Assembly (NCBI GenBank): GCA_947095535.1
Contig: OX352774.1
Location: 116,873,996 to 116,937,995, forward strand
Direction of reading: 5' to 3'
DNA: 64,000 nucleotides
Source: Poecilobothrus nobilitatus
Lineage: Eukaryota > Arthropoda > Insecta > Diptera > Dolichopodidae
Positions 1 to 12,015 of the stretch are shown here, in pieces; within the stretch, counting starts at the first letter, position 1, and every line of letters begins with the position of its first letter. The notes below the pieces were generated by a model. That model was not told where the DNA came from. It ran no database searches and saw only the letters and a program-made list of their open reading frames with translations. The position numbers and the translations under genes were made by a program.

Positions 1-789
1 TAGAAAAATAAAACATTTAATTTTTGCACTTTAATACAATGCAATAACTTTGTTCAATTTCTTACGCATTTAAAATATTTGTAGCAGTTGACTGATATCA
101 ATTATATATATACATATATATATAGATATCTTATTAATTAAAAGTAAAAGCAAATTTATTTTTATTTTTTACTTTAATTTATCCCCTACTCGTAATCCTA
201 TACAATTCATTCGAAAACTGTAAAAAAAAAGAAAATTCTAGAAAACAGCCGGAATTTGATAGTGTTCAGATCAATATTATTAAATAAAGATATAAGAAGA
301 AAATTAATTGCAATTCAATTCAATTCAATGTTTAACAGATAATTAATTAATTGAGAACAAAACAAAACAAAAAAAAACATTTCTTTTTTTTAATTCAATT
401 CAATTGTCTAAAGATATCTAGACATAAAATCTGTAAATCTATCTGTAAATTTATAGATCAATTAATTCATTTTTTATTTTTCTTATCTCTTCGTTTTATT
501 AAAAACTACAGGATAATTTTATTAATATATAAATATATAAAAAGCACGTGTTATAAACTTGTAAGTTGTGATATTCAAAACATTATGGTGCCGCAATTAT
601 TGTTTTATTTGTTTGAATGGTGTGCTGTATTCCTAATTTCTATTTCCAATAAAACAACAAATATATGATACCACTTGCTATTTTACAGATATGACCAAGG
701 GATGCCAGACTAAAAGACAGTGGTTTTAGAATTGCGATATTGTATACAACAGTTAAAATTACCAAGAATTTACCGTTTACATATTTAGA
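1..789. other. A/T-rich filler, no gene seen
   Basis: The stretch is very A/T-rich, with short TA runs and a CAATT-rich patch near 310-410. The open frame at 351-668 is low-complexity, rich in Phe, Ile, Lys and Leu, and shows no motif, so I regard it as chance. No inverted ends or coding relic were found. Confidence 0.5.
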
Positions 790-2085
790 TTTTTAGCACA
801 TTTCCAAAAAAATTTTGAAAAAATGTGCTTATTAGTTTCACTCTGTCCGTCCGTCCGTCCGTCTGTTTACAAAACTTCTACACCGTTAAAGATAGAGAAA
901 AACAATTTTAACCATGGGTAGGTCTCATAACAAAAATAATTTTGTGGAACAACTTTTTCATATAGCCCCTCCCATTACGGAGCTACAGCCCCTCAAACTT
1001 TGAAAAAGCCCTATTTTTAAATGCATATATCTTATGATCTGATTAAGATTTTTTCAATCTGAAAACGTCATTCGACAGGTATTTTTTTTATCTTTGTAAA
1101 TTATACAATTTTTTTAAATTTAGTATTTAAATTTACCGTTATGTAAAAACCAAATTTTGCATGATTTTTCTACTTTCATAACTCCGGCACGCTTCTAGAT
1201 AGAGGTTTGAAATTTTGAGGCAAGAAAGAACTTTTAGAATTAGTATAAGTTTGATCAGAAAATTTTTTTGGACCACCCCCTGTTTATGAGATATGAGGGC
1301 TTAAAAATTGAAAATTTGCTATTTTTAAACACCTGTAACTTACGCAGCTGTACACATTTTACTTCTGCAAGATATAAAATTTAAAGCTAGAGTAATATAT
1401 TTTAATGTGTGTTAAAGGTTTGTTTTAGTTGTAAAGGGTTCCAAAGTTGCAGCTCTTCAAAATTGGGAAAAAGTCCCATTTTCAGATGTATATATCTCAG
1501 GCCTTGCGTAATAGTTTTGCAATCTAAAACCGCCAGAAGATCGAAAATTTTATTATCTATATAAAACAATATCAAAATTATGTAATATTTTGTAATTTAC
1601 TATTTAAATTTACCGTTATGTGAAAATCATATTTTGCATGAAATTTCTTTTTTGATAACTCCGGCACGCCTTTAGATAGAAACCTGAAATTTTGAGACAA
1701 GAAAGAACTAGAATTAGTATAAGTTTCTTCAGAAAATTTTTTGGTAACACTCCCTCTTTAAGAGTTATTACGTCTCAAAAATTGAAAATTTGCTATTTTT
1801 AGACACCTGTAACTTAGGCACCTGTAAACATTTTTCTTCGGCGAGGCATGAAAATTAAAGGTTCAATAATATATTTTTACGCGTGTTAATGGCTTTTCTT
1901 AGTTATATAGGATTCCGGACTTACGGCTCCTCAAAATTTCAAAAATGTCCTATTTTCACGTTTTTTCGTATTACATGAAATTTTCAAATTTTTGTGCAAG
2001 TCAAAATTCTAAACAGTTTGTATTGGGTTTGAAAATGTGCGCTTTTAAAAACCGTTGGTTTACATTCTACCTTGTTATGTTATTC
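790..2085 (+). mobile_element. DINE/Helentron-like element, family b, long copy
   Basis: The copy begins with a short hairpin-like head, AGCACATTT followed by AAAATGTGCT, then a TCCG run (near 843-863), a block about a possible RNA-like start (ACAAAACTTCTACACCG) and repeated text around ATTACGGAGCTACAG. It ends near AAAACCGTTGGTTTACATTC and CTTGTTATG, matching the tail of the other b copies at 22137, 32431, 42620 and 50303. Two internal units of about 475 bp are repeated in tandem (about 957-1430 and 1431-1930), each with the markers TAACTCCGGCACGC and CACCTGTAACTTA. It has no coding capacity and is presumably non-autonomous. The architecture is that of DINE-1 type elements in flies; the family assignment is inference. 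Confidence 0.6.
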
Positions 2086-3072
2086 TTCTATAAGCAAATA
2101 GGACTGTTCCTAGACCTAGTGAGAATGAGAAAAAAAGAAATTTTTTTATCATCTTGAAGTATATAAATGTTACGTATAACGGTTTGAAAATAGTTCTGTA
2201 CTATTTTGATTGTTTCGCGTCACTTCCATTTTATCTGCATTTTTTTTAAAGATTCAGCCATACGTTATTTTTTAGGTTCTACATCTATCAGATTCAAAGA
2301 ACTCGTCTGATTTAAAAGTAAAAATATAATAGCTGGAGCATTGTACGATTAATATGAATTTATATGAAATTAATACGAAGATAAAAAGTGAATGTGGTAA
2401 TAAAATTATAAACAGTACACAAATAAAGTTATTTTTAAATTTGAACAATTTCTAATTATTTTTAAAGCCGTTTCGAATAAATTTCTGAATTTATGAGTGT
2501 ATTTTGAAAAAGATTATTTAGATGCAGAATTTAAGAATTATAGTTTCAAACACTATATATTAGAGTCTCATCTTTTCGTCTTGCGTAACATTTCCTGGAA
2601 CGTATTACTAACACAACTGGATCCTCTGTGTTCATAAAACTTTAAAGAACAACATGAATTGTTGTTTAAGATATTTCTTTTTTTTGTTTATTTTTTTTTT
2701 TGTTATAAAATAAGTTCCTTAATGAAATTATTACAGAAAAGACTAGACCAGACAAAATTATATGCATAAAACAAAAAAAAAAGAAATAATTTGGGATTCT
2801 TTTTGTTAACAGGGAATTTAAGACGAATTTGTTAAATTGAATTACAAATAAATGTTTTACAAAGGGTATTATAATTCAATTAAAAACATTCTTGTCCCAT
2901 TAACAATTCATTTTAATATTTTTTTCCAAAAATGTATCGATTTTTGAATTTGAAATCAAAATAAAATAATTTTTAAGACATTTTTTTTATAAATTCCGAT
3001 AATAGGTTTTTGTTCTTTAATCTTTTGTTTAAATTAAATTACACATTTTTTTTAGAATATATCTGTAATATA
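2086..3072. other. A/T-rich filler, no gene seen
   Basis: Homopolymer-rich, unremarkable sequence. No inverted ends, coding relic or tRNA-like boxes were recognised. Confidence 0.45.
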
Positions 3073-3081
3073 TTTAAAAAT

Positions 3082-3560
3082 GGGTACAGTACACTTGGCA
3101 ATTTTCATTTAACTAGTGGACAATTAATCAGTAAACATTTCGAATAAAAAGCACTTAACAAAAAGATATTTGGCAATAAATACACTAAACATTTGGGCAT
3201 TTGGCAAATTTTATTTATGTTGGCGCTCAGCGTTGATAAATACTATAAGGCAGTAATTAGCTTGAAATATTAAGGGAATTAAAAATAATAATTATTTTTA
3301 CAATTTTTTTTTAAAAACGAACTTAAGCTTTTCGATGTTAATTATTTTGACAAAGTTTCATGTAGCCTATGAAAAAGATATTTAAATTATAGAGTTGAAA
3401 TTTAAATTATTCATTGTTAAAAGTTACGAAATGTCCACTTGTAAAAGTTGTTAAGCATTCAAGTTGTTAAGTGTCCAGTTGATGAATATCTTTCTTTTGC
3501 GAAATGTCCACTAATCAAATGTCCTGTTCTCAAGTGAAAGTTGCCAACTGTTCGGTTCCC
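3082..3560. mobile_element. Mutator-like (MULE-type) non-autonomous element candidate
   Basis: The element starts GGGTACAGTACACTTGGCAA and ends with the inverted counterpart (TTGCCAACTGTTCGGTTCCC). The inverted ends run about 65 bp with many matches. It is flanked by TTTAAAAAT (3073-3081) and ATTAAAAAT (3561-3569), a 9-bp duplication with one mismatch. Inside, short motifs such as GTGGACA, ACATTTCG and CACTTAACA recur several times near both ends, as expected of subterminal transposase-binding repeats. Length is 479 bp with no open frame. A 9-bp target duplication with long inverted ends is typical of Mutator-like elements, but other superfamilies are possible. Confidence 0.6.
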
Positions 3561-3569
3561 ATTAAAAAT

Positions 3570-6500
3570 ATATATAACTTTATTTAATATTAAGGTAATA
3601 TTTTAAATTAATATGAATATATGGTACTATTTAATAAAAAAATTAATAAGAGATCTCCTTATACTATAGTTGTAGTTTTCTACTGTAGTTATAGATATTT
3701 GAAGCAATGGATTTTAACAATTTTAACAATATTAGGTTATATTATAAAATCATGGATGGATATATATAAAAAATGGACAATATTTAATATTTTTAATTCT
3801 TATTATATCTTGAACACATAAAATATTCATGAACATGTTTTAATCAAACTGTAAACATATATTTATATTCATTATAACCTCAATTTTTTAAATTAATTAT
3901 GTATAACATTTTTCAAGATTAATTACTAAATGTGTTGATTCCCTAATGAATTTTAATATGCAAAAAAAATTAGCTTTTAAATGACAACAAAATTAATAAA
4001 CAATATTATTTTAGCAATACTTTCTAGCCTCTGATTATTTAATAACAAAAGAGAAAGTTTCCGTATTTATCCTTATTACAATTTTTTTCTTTTACAAAAT
4101 AAATAAACAATTATTCAACATCCTCATATGTATATACATACATGTTGATGTATATATGTAGATATACCATATATGTATCTCCAACATTTTTAATTCATAC
4201 AATAAAATAACTACTCTTTATTTATTTATTTAAAACATTTTCTCTTCTCTATAATTATAACGGAAACATTTTAAATTGATATATCCGTATCCTCTTTAAA
4301 AAAAAATTCAATAAAAATAACAACAGTTAACTAACAAACATTCACTATTCAGTTAAAATTTAATGTAAATATTTTGACAACATCAATAAATAAACAAATA
4401 AATAAATAAAAAGTACCATATGATTGTATATTTGTATTTAAAAACCGGTTTTTACCTTTATGAAAAGAAAAAGCTTTTTGTCCTTTTCATTTTACTTTGT
4501 TTACACTTTAGAGAAAAACGATTCATAGAAAAACACACTAAAAAAATTAAATAAAAAAAATGTAATAATCTAAAAATTCATAGAGCTTTTACTATTTTTG
4601 TTGATAGGGAAAATGTTTATAAACAATGTTTTCATCAACATTCAATTGTTTCCATACGGAACTAATTTTATATATAACGATTAGTTTGTTTACAATCGTT
4701 AACTTGTTAAGATGTGTTATGGTTTTTCGGCAACGGTAAAAAAAGCAAACAATATTTTTTTCTATAACGGTGATTAGATTACTGATTAGTGAATACATAT
4801 ATAAAAATAACGGTTAAGAAATAAAAAATTTTAAATTTGAACTAAGAGAATATTGAAAAAAATTTAATTTTTAAATCTATTAATAAAAAATTTTATGATC
4901 GACTTTTTAACTAAAATTTCCTTTTTGAAATAAATATGTAATAAAAAATAACAGTGAAATTTTCAAGTAGAAAAAACAAAAAAACAGATTATTTAAGCAG
5001 TTAATTAATTAATTTAAAATACATTTTGAACCTAAACTGCTTAAATAAGTGAAGGAAAGACTTTAAAAACCTCGTTAACTAACTTTTAATATTAAATAGA
5101 ATTATAGAAAATTATATTTTTAAAATAATACAAAAGTAAGAAAATATATTAATAGATGAAATAAAATTGTCTTGTGGTTCTTTTACCAAATATTAATTTT
5201 CAAAATGTAATTTATTAGTTATATCCTAAATCTTTTAAAATATTTTAATAATGTGTAAATAGTTAAAAAAAATGGTTTTTTCCAATGACAGATTTCATTT
5301 AAAGCGTCCCATATAAATTTATTTAGCATAATTTGCCTAATCTGTTTATAACAACTGTTTATTAACAAGTAATAAAACATAAATCCATAATTCATTTATT
5401 TTCTCTACCATAAAACTTTATTTTTTAATGATCCTGATTAAAGGACTTTGTTACTAAATTTCTTTAAAAACATTTATGATACCTTAAAATTTTACTTAGT
5501 GCTTCTAGTCATTAAAAATGAAAAATGTTAAACCATTAATTTATAAACTATAGAATCTGTGTCAAAAAAATGGTACAAAATGCTATTTTGAGCCAAACTA
5601 AAACTTTCTACTTAAAACAAACAATAGTTAGAATAAAATTGACTATTTAATATCATCTCGCATAATTTCAAACTAAGACTAATATAAAATTTATTCTACT
5701 ACATAATACATCCCACTTGTTCTTACCTACACTTTTGATTTAAAATAATATTTTAATAATGTGCTTAATTTTTGTTTTCAAATTTACTTCAAAATAAATT
5801 TTTACGATATTTCATTTGTTGACATAACAAATAAAAAATTTTTTTTTTTTATTCTCAATATTAAAACAAACTTTTATAGATTATATCGTAAAAATATTTT
5901 ATTCACTTAAATAAACTTTTAGTTTTTTTACAATATCAAAATGCTTCAAAATATTTTATTAAAAATCAATCAAGAAAATAATAAAAAGATATTCAATTAA
6001 TTTATATACATACATATATATATATATAGTATTGATATAGTATTGGTATATATAAACATAATAATAATAAAAATTTATTTTATTGATTAATTAATTTATA
6101 ATATAAGTACTGTTTTCAAAATTTTATTGTTAGATATCGTAATTTTTTATTTTCTTTCTTCTTCTTATTTTTTTTCTCATCATTAATTTAAGAAAAAATT
6201 AAAAAAAAAATTTTTTTAAATTTTTCAAATTTATTTTGTTTTCTTCTTTTGTTTTACATATGTTTTAAATATTTTCTAGTCAATAAATTAGTAACATTGA
6301 AAAAATTTAAATAGAATCATTCACTTTAGAATAAAAGAAAAAATGTATATATATATGTATATATAATTTTTATTATTAATATAATACTAAACGATCGTGA
6401 AGTATTGTATCGTTTGTAACTTAAAAAAAAATTAATTGAACATATTAAAGTTGTAGTGATTTTTATTATTATAATTCTTGTGCATAATTAAATTTCTATA

Positions 6501-6958
6501 AAGTAGGTACATATATATATATATGTATATATTTTGTATTAAAAATTTTAAAATTAAATTAATTTTGATTGAAAATGAATGTTTATTTAAAATCTAATAA
6601 AAATCAATAATAATAAAATACGATATAAAATATTTTTATAATAAAAATGCTAATTTGTATAAAATAAAAAAAAAAATTATCATATTTTTAATAGTTTAAT
6701 TTTTTGCTCTAAATAATAAAATAATCATAAAATTTTATTTAAAAATTTGTTACAATATTTAATAAAAGAAATTATTGTACTTCCGAGTATTTATTTGTTT
6801 AAGAAAATTAATAAATATAAAATTAATGATTTACGATATTGAATTTATTGATATAAAATTATCAATTTAAAAATGGCAGTGATATAAGTAAGAATGGATT
6901 TATATTAGCTTTTATCATATTAACTTTTAAGTAATGTTAAGATATTTTATAATTTATA
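3570..6958. other. Long A/T-rich stretch, no gene seen
   Basis: Almost pure A/T-rich filler with several TATATG/ACATAC microsatellite patches (about 4127-4180, 6005-6050, 6342-6365, 6510-6532) and AAAT runs (near 4387-4410). Frames at 3621-3821 and 4592-4798 are low-complexity and have no recognisable motif. Confidence 0.5.
4989..5048. repeat. Short inverted repeat (14-bp arms)
   Basis: TTATTTAAGCAGTT at 4989-5002 is perfectly inverted at 5035-5048, with a 32-nt loop. In DNA this A/T-rich, one perfect 14-bp arm containing GCAG is noticeable but may be incidental. Confidence 0.5.
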
Positions 6959-7095
6959 CAGTCAAACCTTTCTATCTTGGTACCTCTATATATTCGGGAT
7001 TACTTTTTATCTGAAACACATTTGCTATGCCCTTGAGGGTTAAAACTAATATATATTGAAAATAACTCTCTAAGTGGAATACTCTATATCTGGAA
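6959..7095 (+). mobile_element. Possible end of a pogo/Tigger-like MITE
   Basis: The stretch begins TACAGTCAAACCTTTCTATC and continues with alternating words (CTCTATATATTCGGGAT, CTCTATATCTGGAA) that resemble the ends of pogo/Tigger-like elements, which start with CAGT at a TA target. A matching opposite end was not found, and a separate repeat (7109-7275) abuts it. Confidence 0.25.
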
Positions 7096-7108
7096 TTTTT
7101 AAATATCT

Positions 7109-7275
7109 TTTTTTTTTGGCGAGGGTTGGTGGAAAACTTTAAAAGTCACCCAAAAGAAATGCACGTCATTCTTCCGAATAGCGTAGAACTTTAACCAACC
7201 CAAACCTCGCAGAAAACTAAACTTTAGATTGGGACCTTTAATACAAATGTATAGTTTGGTTTAAAGGATAGAGAT
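7109..7275 (-). mobile_element. 3' tail fragment of a non-LTR retrotransposon (repeat G, subtype 1)
   Basis: A T-run followed by GGCGAGGGTTGGTGG, then text ending near a TATAGTTTGG block. Read on the minus strand this is sequence ending in a poly-A run. The layout matches 15786-16010, which is joined to reverse-transcriptase coding, so I read it as a 5'-truncated LINE tail. Divergence is high. Confidence 0.4.
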
Positions 7276-7567
7276 GTGAGTAGGAAAAAAGGAATTAAAA
7301 AAAAAATTTTGAAGAAAGATGTTAATGTTCTTCTTAAACATTACTAAATCGTACACATATGAGTTATTAACATCTCCAAGAGATTTCTATGTCTCTTTAT
7401 CAGCTAAAAATTACCTTCTCATCTGGAATATTGAGTTCAATATATTACCGCACTATTTTGAACAAATCTGATATCACCTTTGATTCGTGATTAAAAAAAA
7501 GATTATTTAGATGACATTTAGAAGATGTCATTAATTTTTCGGCTAATACAAAGTGGAGGTAACAAAA

Positions 7568-7993
7568 AAACGAGAAAGAATACAGTTGCCTTTGTCAACT
7601 CTTAGATACCCGTACGAACCGTTAGTATGTTCACAGCCTGTCACTCTGCTCACAATATTATTTTTTTAATATTTTAGTATTTTAAAATAATTTGGGTGAA
7701 TTTTATAATTTTTAGAACTATGGGTTGTACATATATTCAAACTATATGTTTATATGTACATTCTTCAAAAGCAGATTCTAACCTTTCACATAACGATTAT
7801 CAATCCAAAACTTTTTCAAATGTTCTATAGTACCATTTAATACTAAGCGGTAAATGTATATTAAATTTACTTAGTACAAAATCGTAAATATAATTTTAAA
7901 TATTATATTATATTATATTTAAATATTCCATTGACAGAATAATTTCTTATAAGTACAATAAAATACATATATGTATGTAAATACGGCGCAATA
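7568..7993 (-). mobile_element. DINE-like element, partial (tail half, family a)
   Basis: The left edge is the tail motif in reverse (ACGAGAAAGAATACAG), then GTTGACAAAGG in reverse complement and the GATACCCGTACGAAC block. The whole stretch is an inverted copy of about 27940-28355, with matching text around TTCACAGCCTGTCACTCTGC. Similarity stops near 7993 (GCGCAATATAATATGCGG), so the head half is absent here. Confidence 0.65.
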
Positions 7994-8804
7994 TAATATG
8001 CGGAATAATATAATGTGCGGAAAATGTGGAATAATATAACAATTTTGATAGATTCTTTTAAAATTACATTTTTTTTTATAAAAATTTTTTGGCATTTATT
8101 CATACCTTAAAAGTATTTTTTAATTTTTAATATTTTTTTTTAATTCTGCCAAAAAAATTCAAACAACCAAAAATTTAAATTTGTTTCAGATTATCACTGT
8201 ATTTTATACGGTCTGATGATTATTTTGTTAATTTTTTTTGTGATGTGGAAAAAAACCTGTTAAAATTACCTATTAAAATCTTTCCCATTAACAAAAACAA
8301 AAAAAAAGGTTTTACCAGTGCCATTATAATGACTTGTAATTGTTATACAGTTCAAGTGTAAATTATTTATTTTTTTCATTATATTTAATGTACCAAGAAG
8401 TGACAAAGTGACAAATAGACAATTCTTGACAATAATAACAATAACAACAATAATGACAATACCTTTCAAAGAAAATTTATTTTAATCTTTTTATCATTTA
8501 TGTCAGGGTCTAGTATAAAATATTCAAATCATGTTTGGTCCTTAGTAAACTTTTATTTAACTGAAACGAAATTTTAAAAGATATTTCTTGTATTTAATCA
8601 ATTTTCGTAATATAAATTAATGGCTGAGATTTCATTGGCGTGTAAAAATGTATTACTAGTGAACATTTTTAATAAAACCGAAAAAAATACATTGTTACTA
8701 TTGATTTGTTTGTTTTTTAATCCATTTTCATTTTGGCACTTAAATAAATAAACTAATTAAACACTTATAAAACCGGTGAGAGACAAACAATAAATAAGCC
8801 CTCA
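7994..8804. other. A/T-rich filler, no gene seen
   Basis: No coding relic or inverted ends were recognised. Frames at 7903-8103 and 8266-8469 on the minus strand are low-complexity. Confidence 0.45.
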
Positions 8805-9250
8805 CTAGGCATCTAGGTATAGATGGAATTGCGTAAGCGGACCGACTTATAAAAGAAGGAGCTGTAACTTCTTTTGCAAATTCTAAACTTGTTTATGGTA
8901 TAGGATAACACAAACTGAGTGAAACAATAAAAATGGAACAGGAAAACTGTATAGGAGTAAATTATTGAGTAGAAATTTTGGCCTTAGAGAATTTAAGTAG
9001 TTTTTGCGAAACTATTCGGAAAAAATATGATAAAATTATAGGAGCCAGTAAAAAGAAACTGAGAATTTCAACAGATTTGCTGTCTGGATATTGTCGGGTG
9101 AAGGGTTGGTTAAGAAAATTGGAATAAAGAACGACGGTACATGCAGGTTCTATTCAGAAGAATAATCTCCATGATACCTTGGCATTAGTTTAAAATAGGT
9201 TGTCTGAAATTTATTTACACACCTCGCATCTAGTTTTTCTTATTTTGTGA
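8805..9250 (+). pseudogene. Non-LTR retrotransposon relic: RNase H and C-terminal end of ORF2
   Basis: Reading from 8810 gives HLGIDGIA, a stop, then ADRLIKEGA, which fits the end of the retrotransposon RNase H domain (usual form GHxGIxGNExADxLAKxGA). The Asn-Glu pair has become Ile-Ala. About 200 bp on, from 9041, GASKKKLRISTDLLSGYCRV fits the conserved post-RNase H segment (usual form LR.LTGLLTGHCRLN) of jockey/I/R1-like ORF2 proteins, followed by a degenerate Cys-containing tail (GTCRFYSEE). Several stops and at least one frame change make this a dead fragment. Its lineage within LINEs cannot be fixed by eye. No poly-A tail is obvious at the right edge. Confidence 0.7.
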
Positions 9251-10079
9251 GGTAAATATTTATATTTTAATATTATAATCTCTTTTTAATTTGTCTTATC
9301 TAAGAATACTGCTGGTAATTACATCCTAGTTAGTCACATTTTATTAATTTTTTTTTTTAATTTATTTTAGAAGGTTGAAAAAAGCTGTATATATTTTTAT
9401 AATTATTCTTTGCAAGAAATTGAAAAAACAACTTTGTTTTTGGCACTAAAATTATATTTCTGCTGATTATGGTTATTAGTTCTGTTAGTTTTGAAAATAA
9501 AACTTGTAATAATGAAATCTTAGAATTTTTACAAACTTCAAGTTAGTTATATCAAATATAAATTTTATGATTCCATTGAGAAAATTGTTGAGTTTGTATT
9601 TGTTTTTATTATTCACTTTTTATATTTTGATGATAAAATTGTACACCAATAAAATCTAGAACCTAAACTGAATTGAACATAGAAGATGGTCTTTATGGAA
9701 CATTTTAGATGGTCTTTAAATTTTATTTTATTTTATTACCATTATTTTTTTATTGCGACATTATGACAGATGTAACATATTAGTCACTCGATATTTTCTA
9801 AAAGATAATTTTTACTTCTTAATAAAAGTCAAATTAAAAATTAAACAAGGCATTAATAAAATCGAAGGTTTTTAAAGGCATCCTTTTGTGTTATTATCAC
9901 TACATTTCCATTAAATTTAAGGTAAGCTAAATAATATTTAAGCTTTAATTTTTATATTTTACTTATTTAGTTTGCCTTGTTAAAGCATAGTTGTAAAAAT
10001 TAAAATTTTGTACAATAAAGCTTGAAATCGCTTAAGAATTATATAATAATAATAATAATAATAAATTTAAACAGTTAAA
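9251..10079. other. A/T-rich filler, no gene seen
   Basis: No feature was recognised apart from an (AAT)n run near 10044-10062. Confidence 0.45.
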
Positions 10080-10575
10080 CAGGTGTCTAAAAAATATCAA
10101 ACTTTTAAATAATAGAATAAAACTTTCAATAGCTTTTAAACAGGGGGAAGCATAAAATTTTTTTTTTTGAGGAATCTTATGCTTATTTTAAAAAATCTTT
10201 TTTCTCTCAAAATTTTAAAGTTTAACCAGTGTTCTGAAGACACCACGGAGACATAATTATAGAGAATTTTACATAACGGTAAAATTATAATAATATAAAA
10301 AATTTTTATATTTAGGGCTTATCGCAATATAACTATATAAGATATAAACATTTCAAAATAGAACTTCTTAGAACCTTGTTAGACTGTTGGTTCGTAACAG
10401 GTTGGTTAACTACATGAAAACGTTCTTCTTTAAAATTAAATTTTTAATGAGACCTTTCGATCGTTAAAATTTCATTATTCTATCATAAACGGTGTAAAAG
10501 TTTTGTAAATAGAAGGACGAACAAACAGAATTAAATTAATAAACAAATTTTTCAAATGAAAAATGTGCTAAAATA
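10080..10575 (-). mobile_element. DINE/Helentron-like element, family b
   Basis: On the minus strand the head reads AGCACATTTTTCATTTG, then a degraded TCCG zone (GTTCGTCCTTC), the ACAAAACTTTTACACCG block and further b-family text down to CACCTGTTT at the left edge. Orientation is opposite to the copy at 790-2085 and only one core unit is present. Confidence 0.55.
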
Positions 10576-11697
10576 GAAGTAAAAATCTTCTAAGGATATT
10601 CAATATAATTTATGATTGTATAGGGAAATGATTTTTGATTGAAATATGAGCACCATTTTATAACACAATCTGTTAAATTTAAAAAGTTAAATATTGAAAT
10701 GCCATGTAATAGTGAAATTTGGATGGATAATTTTATTGATTATTGAAAATTTTTGTTTTTAACCAAAATAGAAAACAATGTACATAGTATGAAATTTTGT
10801 ATCAATGATTTAAAGTACATTTACTTTTAAAAATGGAATTATAAATTTTTATTAAAAACTTTTAAAGCATTCAAGTTCACATTTTTGTGGAATATTTATA
10901 TCCAAAATTAGAAAAGTTTTTTTTTAATTTTAACAATGCTTCACTGACATACGATTTTTGATTTTGAGTCTCGATTCTTGCGGATGCGAACTGAATGAGA
11001 AAAGGTAAAATTTATAGAAACACGTATTAAATACTATAAGGTAAATAGAATGGTAGAAAGAAATATATTTTAGTTAGAACTTACAAGATAATCTATGAGT
11101 GATTGTAGTCATATTGGTTACATCCCTAACCTTCTGAACATTGTTTTATCACTCTCTAGTGCTAAGTAATTAAACCTTACAATATTTTTGAATCTTAGAA
11201 TCAATTTAATCCTTTCCATCCTAGTTTTAAATTAAATTTAAAATTCTTTTTTTTTAATTTTTCCATAAAGGAGTTTAAAGTTTAAAAATTATATATTATT
11301 AGATAAACCCAAAAGCATTTAACAAATTTAAATAATATCGTAAAAGCGAAACAAAAACGATCAATATATGAAATCCCTTGACTGCTATTAAAAAAAATTT
11401 ATTTATTTATTTATTTTTCTTTTAGAAATTTTTTATACGATTGTCTAATATTTTATTTTTCCTCATCATCTGTTTATTTAAATAAAATTTTCTCATAGGA
11501 AAAATAATTTATTTGTTCTGCTTTTTTTCATAATCAGAAAAACTATGCTAAAAAAAGTTAAAATTTTAACAATGTGTAAAATATTGTATTAGAATTGATT
11601 TTTGTTTTTGTTTAGTGAAAATTCGATATTTAAAATAAAAAAAAAAAAAATATGTTTATTGAATAAAAATAAATTTATATTAAAAAATTTTAGAGTC
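10576..11697. other. A/T-rich filler, no gene seen
   Basis: No inverted ends, tRNA boxes or coding relics were found. An ATTT run lies near 11397-11418. Confidence 0.45.
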
Positions 11698-12015
11698 AAG
11701 GTGATGACCCAATGCTTGCGTCGCTTCTCGCATCGCTTTGATCTTTACATAGAATACATTAATTTAAATACAACTTGTCCAGATTCAACGCGCGACAAGA
11801 AGCGCCACAACGAAACGCTACAACGAACCGACGTTAGAGCAACTTTCTATTTTTAGTCGCGTTGACAATTAATTTCCTTTGTTTTTTTTTTTTAATAACG
11901 CTAACGCTAATATTTAGTCATCATTTAGTCGCTAATATTTAGTCATCATTTTTTTTAAAAATCGGCGCTAGGGATGACGACTTGCGAGGCGTAGCGAGCA
12001 CTGGATCATCGCCTT
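11698..12015. mobile_element. GC-rich inverted-repeat element (MITE candidate)
   Basis: The left end AAGGTGATGACCCAATGCTT and the inverted right end AAGGCGATGATCCAGTGCTC match over about 37 bp, including CGTCGCTTCTCGCA versus CTACGCCTCGCAA. The element is 318 bp and clearly richer in G+C than its surroundings, with CGACAAGAAGCGCCACAACG-like text inside. A 21-bp direct repeat (GCTAATATTTAGTCATCATTT) occurs at 11906-11926 and 11931-11951. No clean target duplication is visible (TTAGAGTC versus TTAGCTCC at best). The reading frame 11602-11856 across it has no recognisable motif and is probably chance. The superfamily is not assigned. Confidence 0.6.

Noticed and set aside
351..668. 105-codon open frame
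   Set aside because: Low-complexity A/T-driven amino acids, no start context, no motif and no supporting neighbour.
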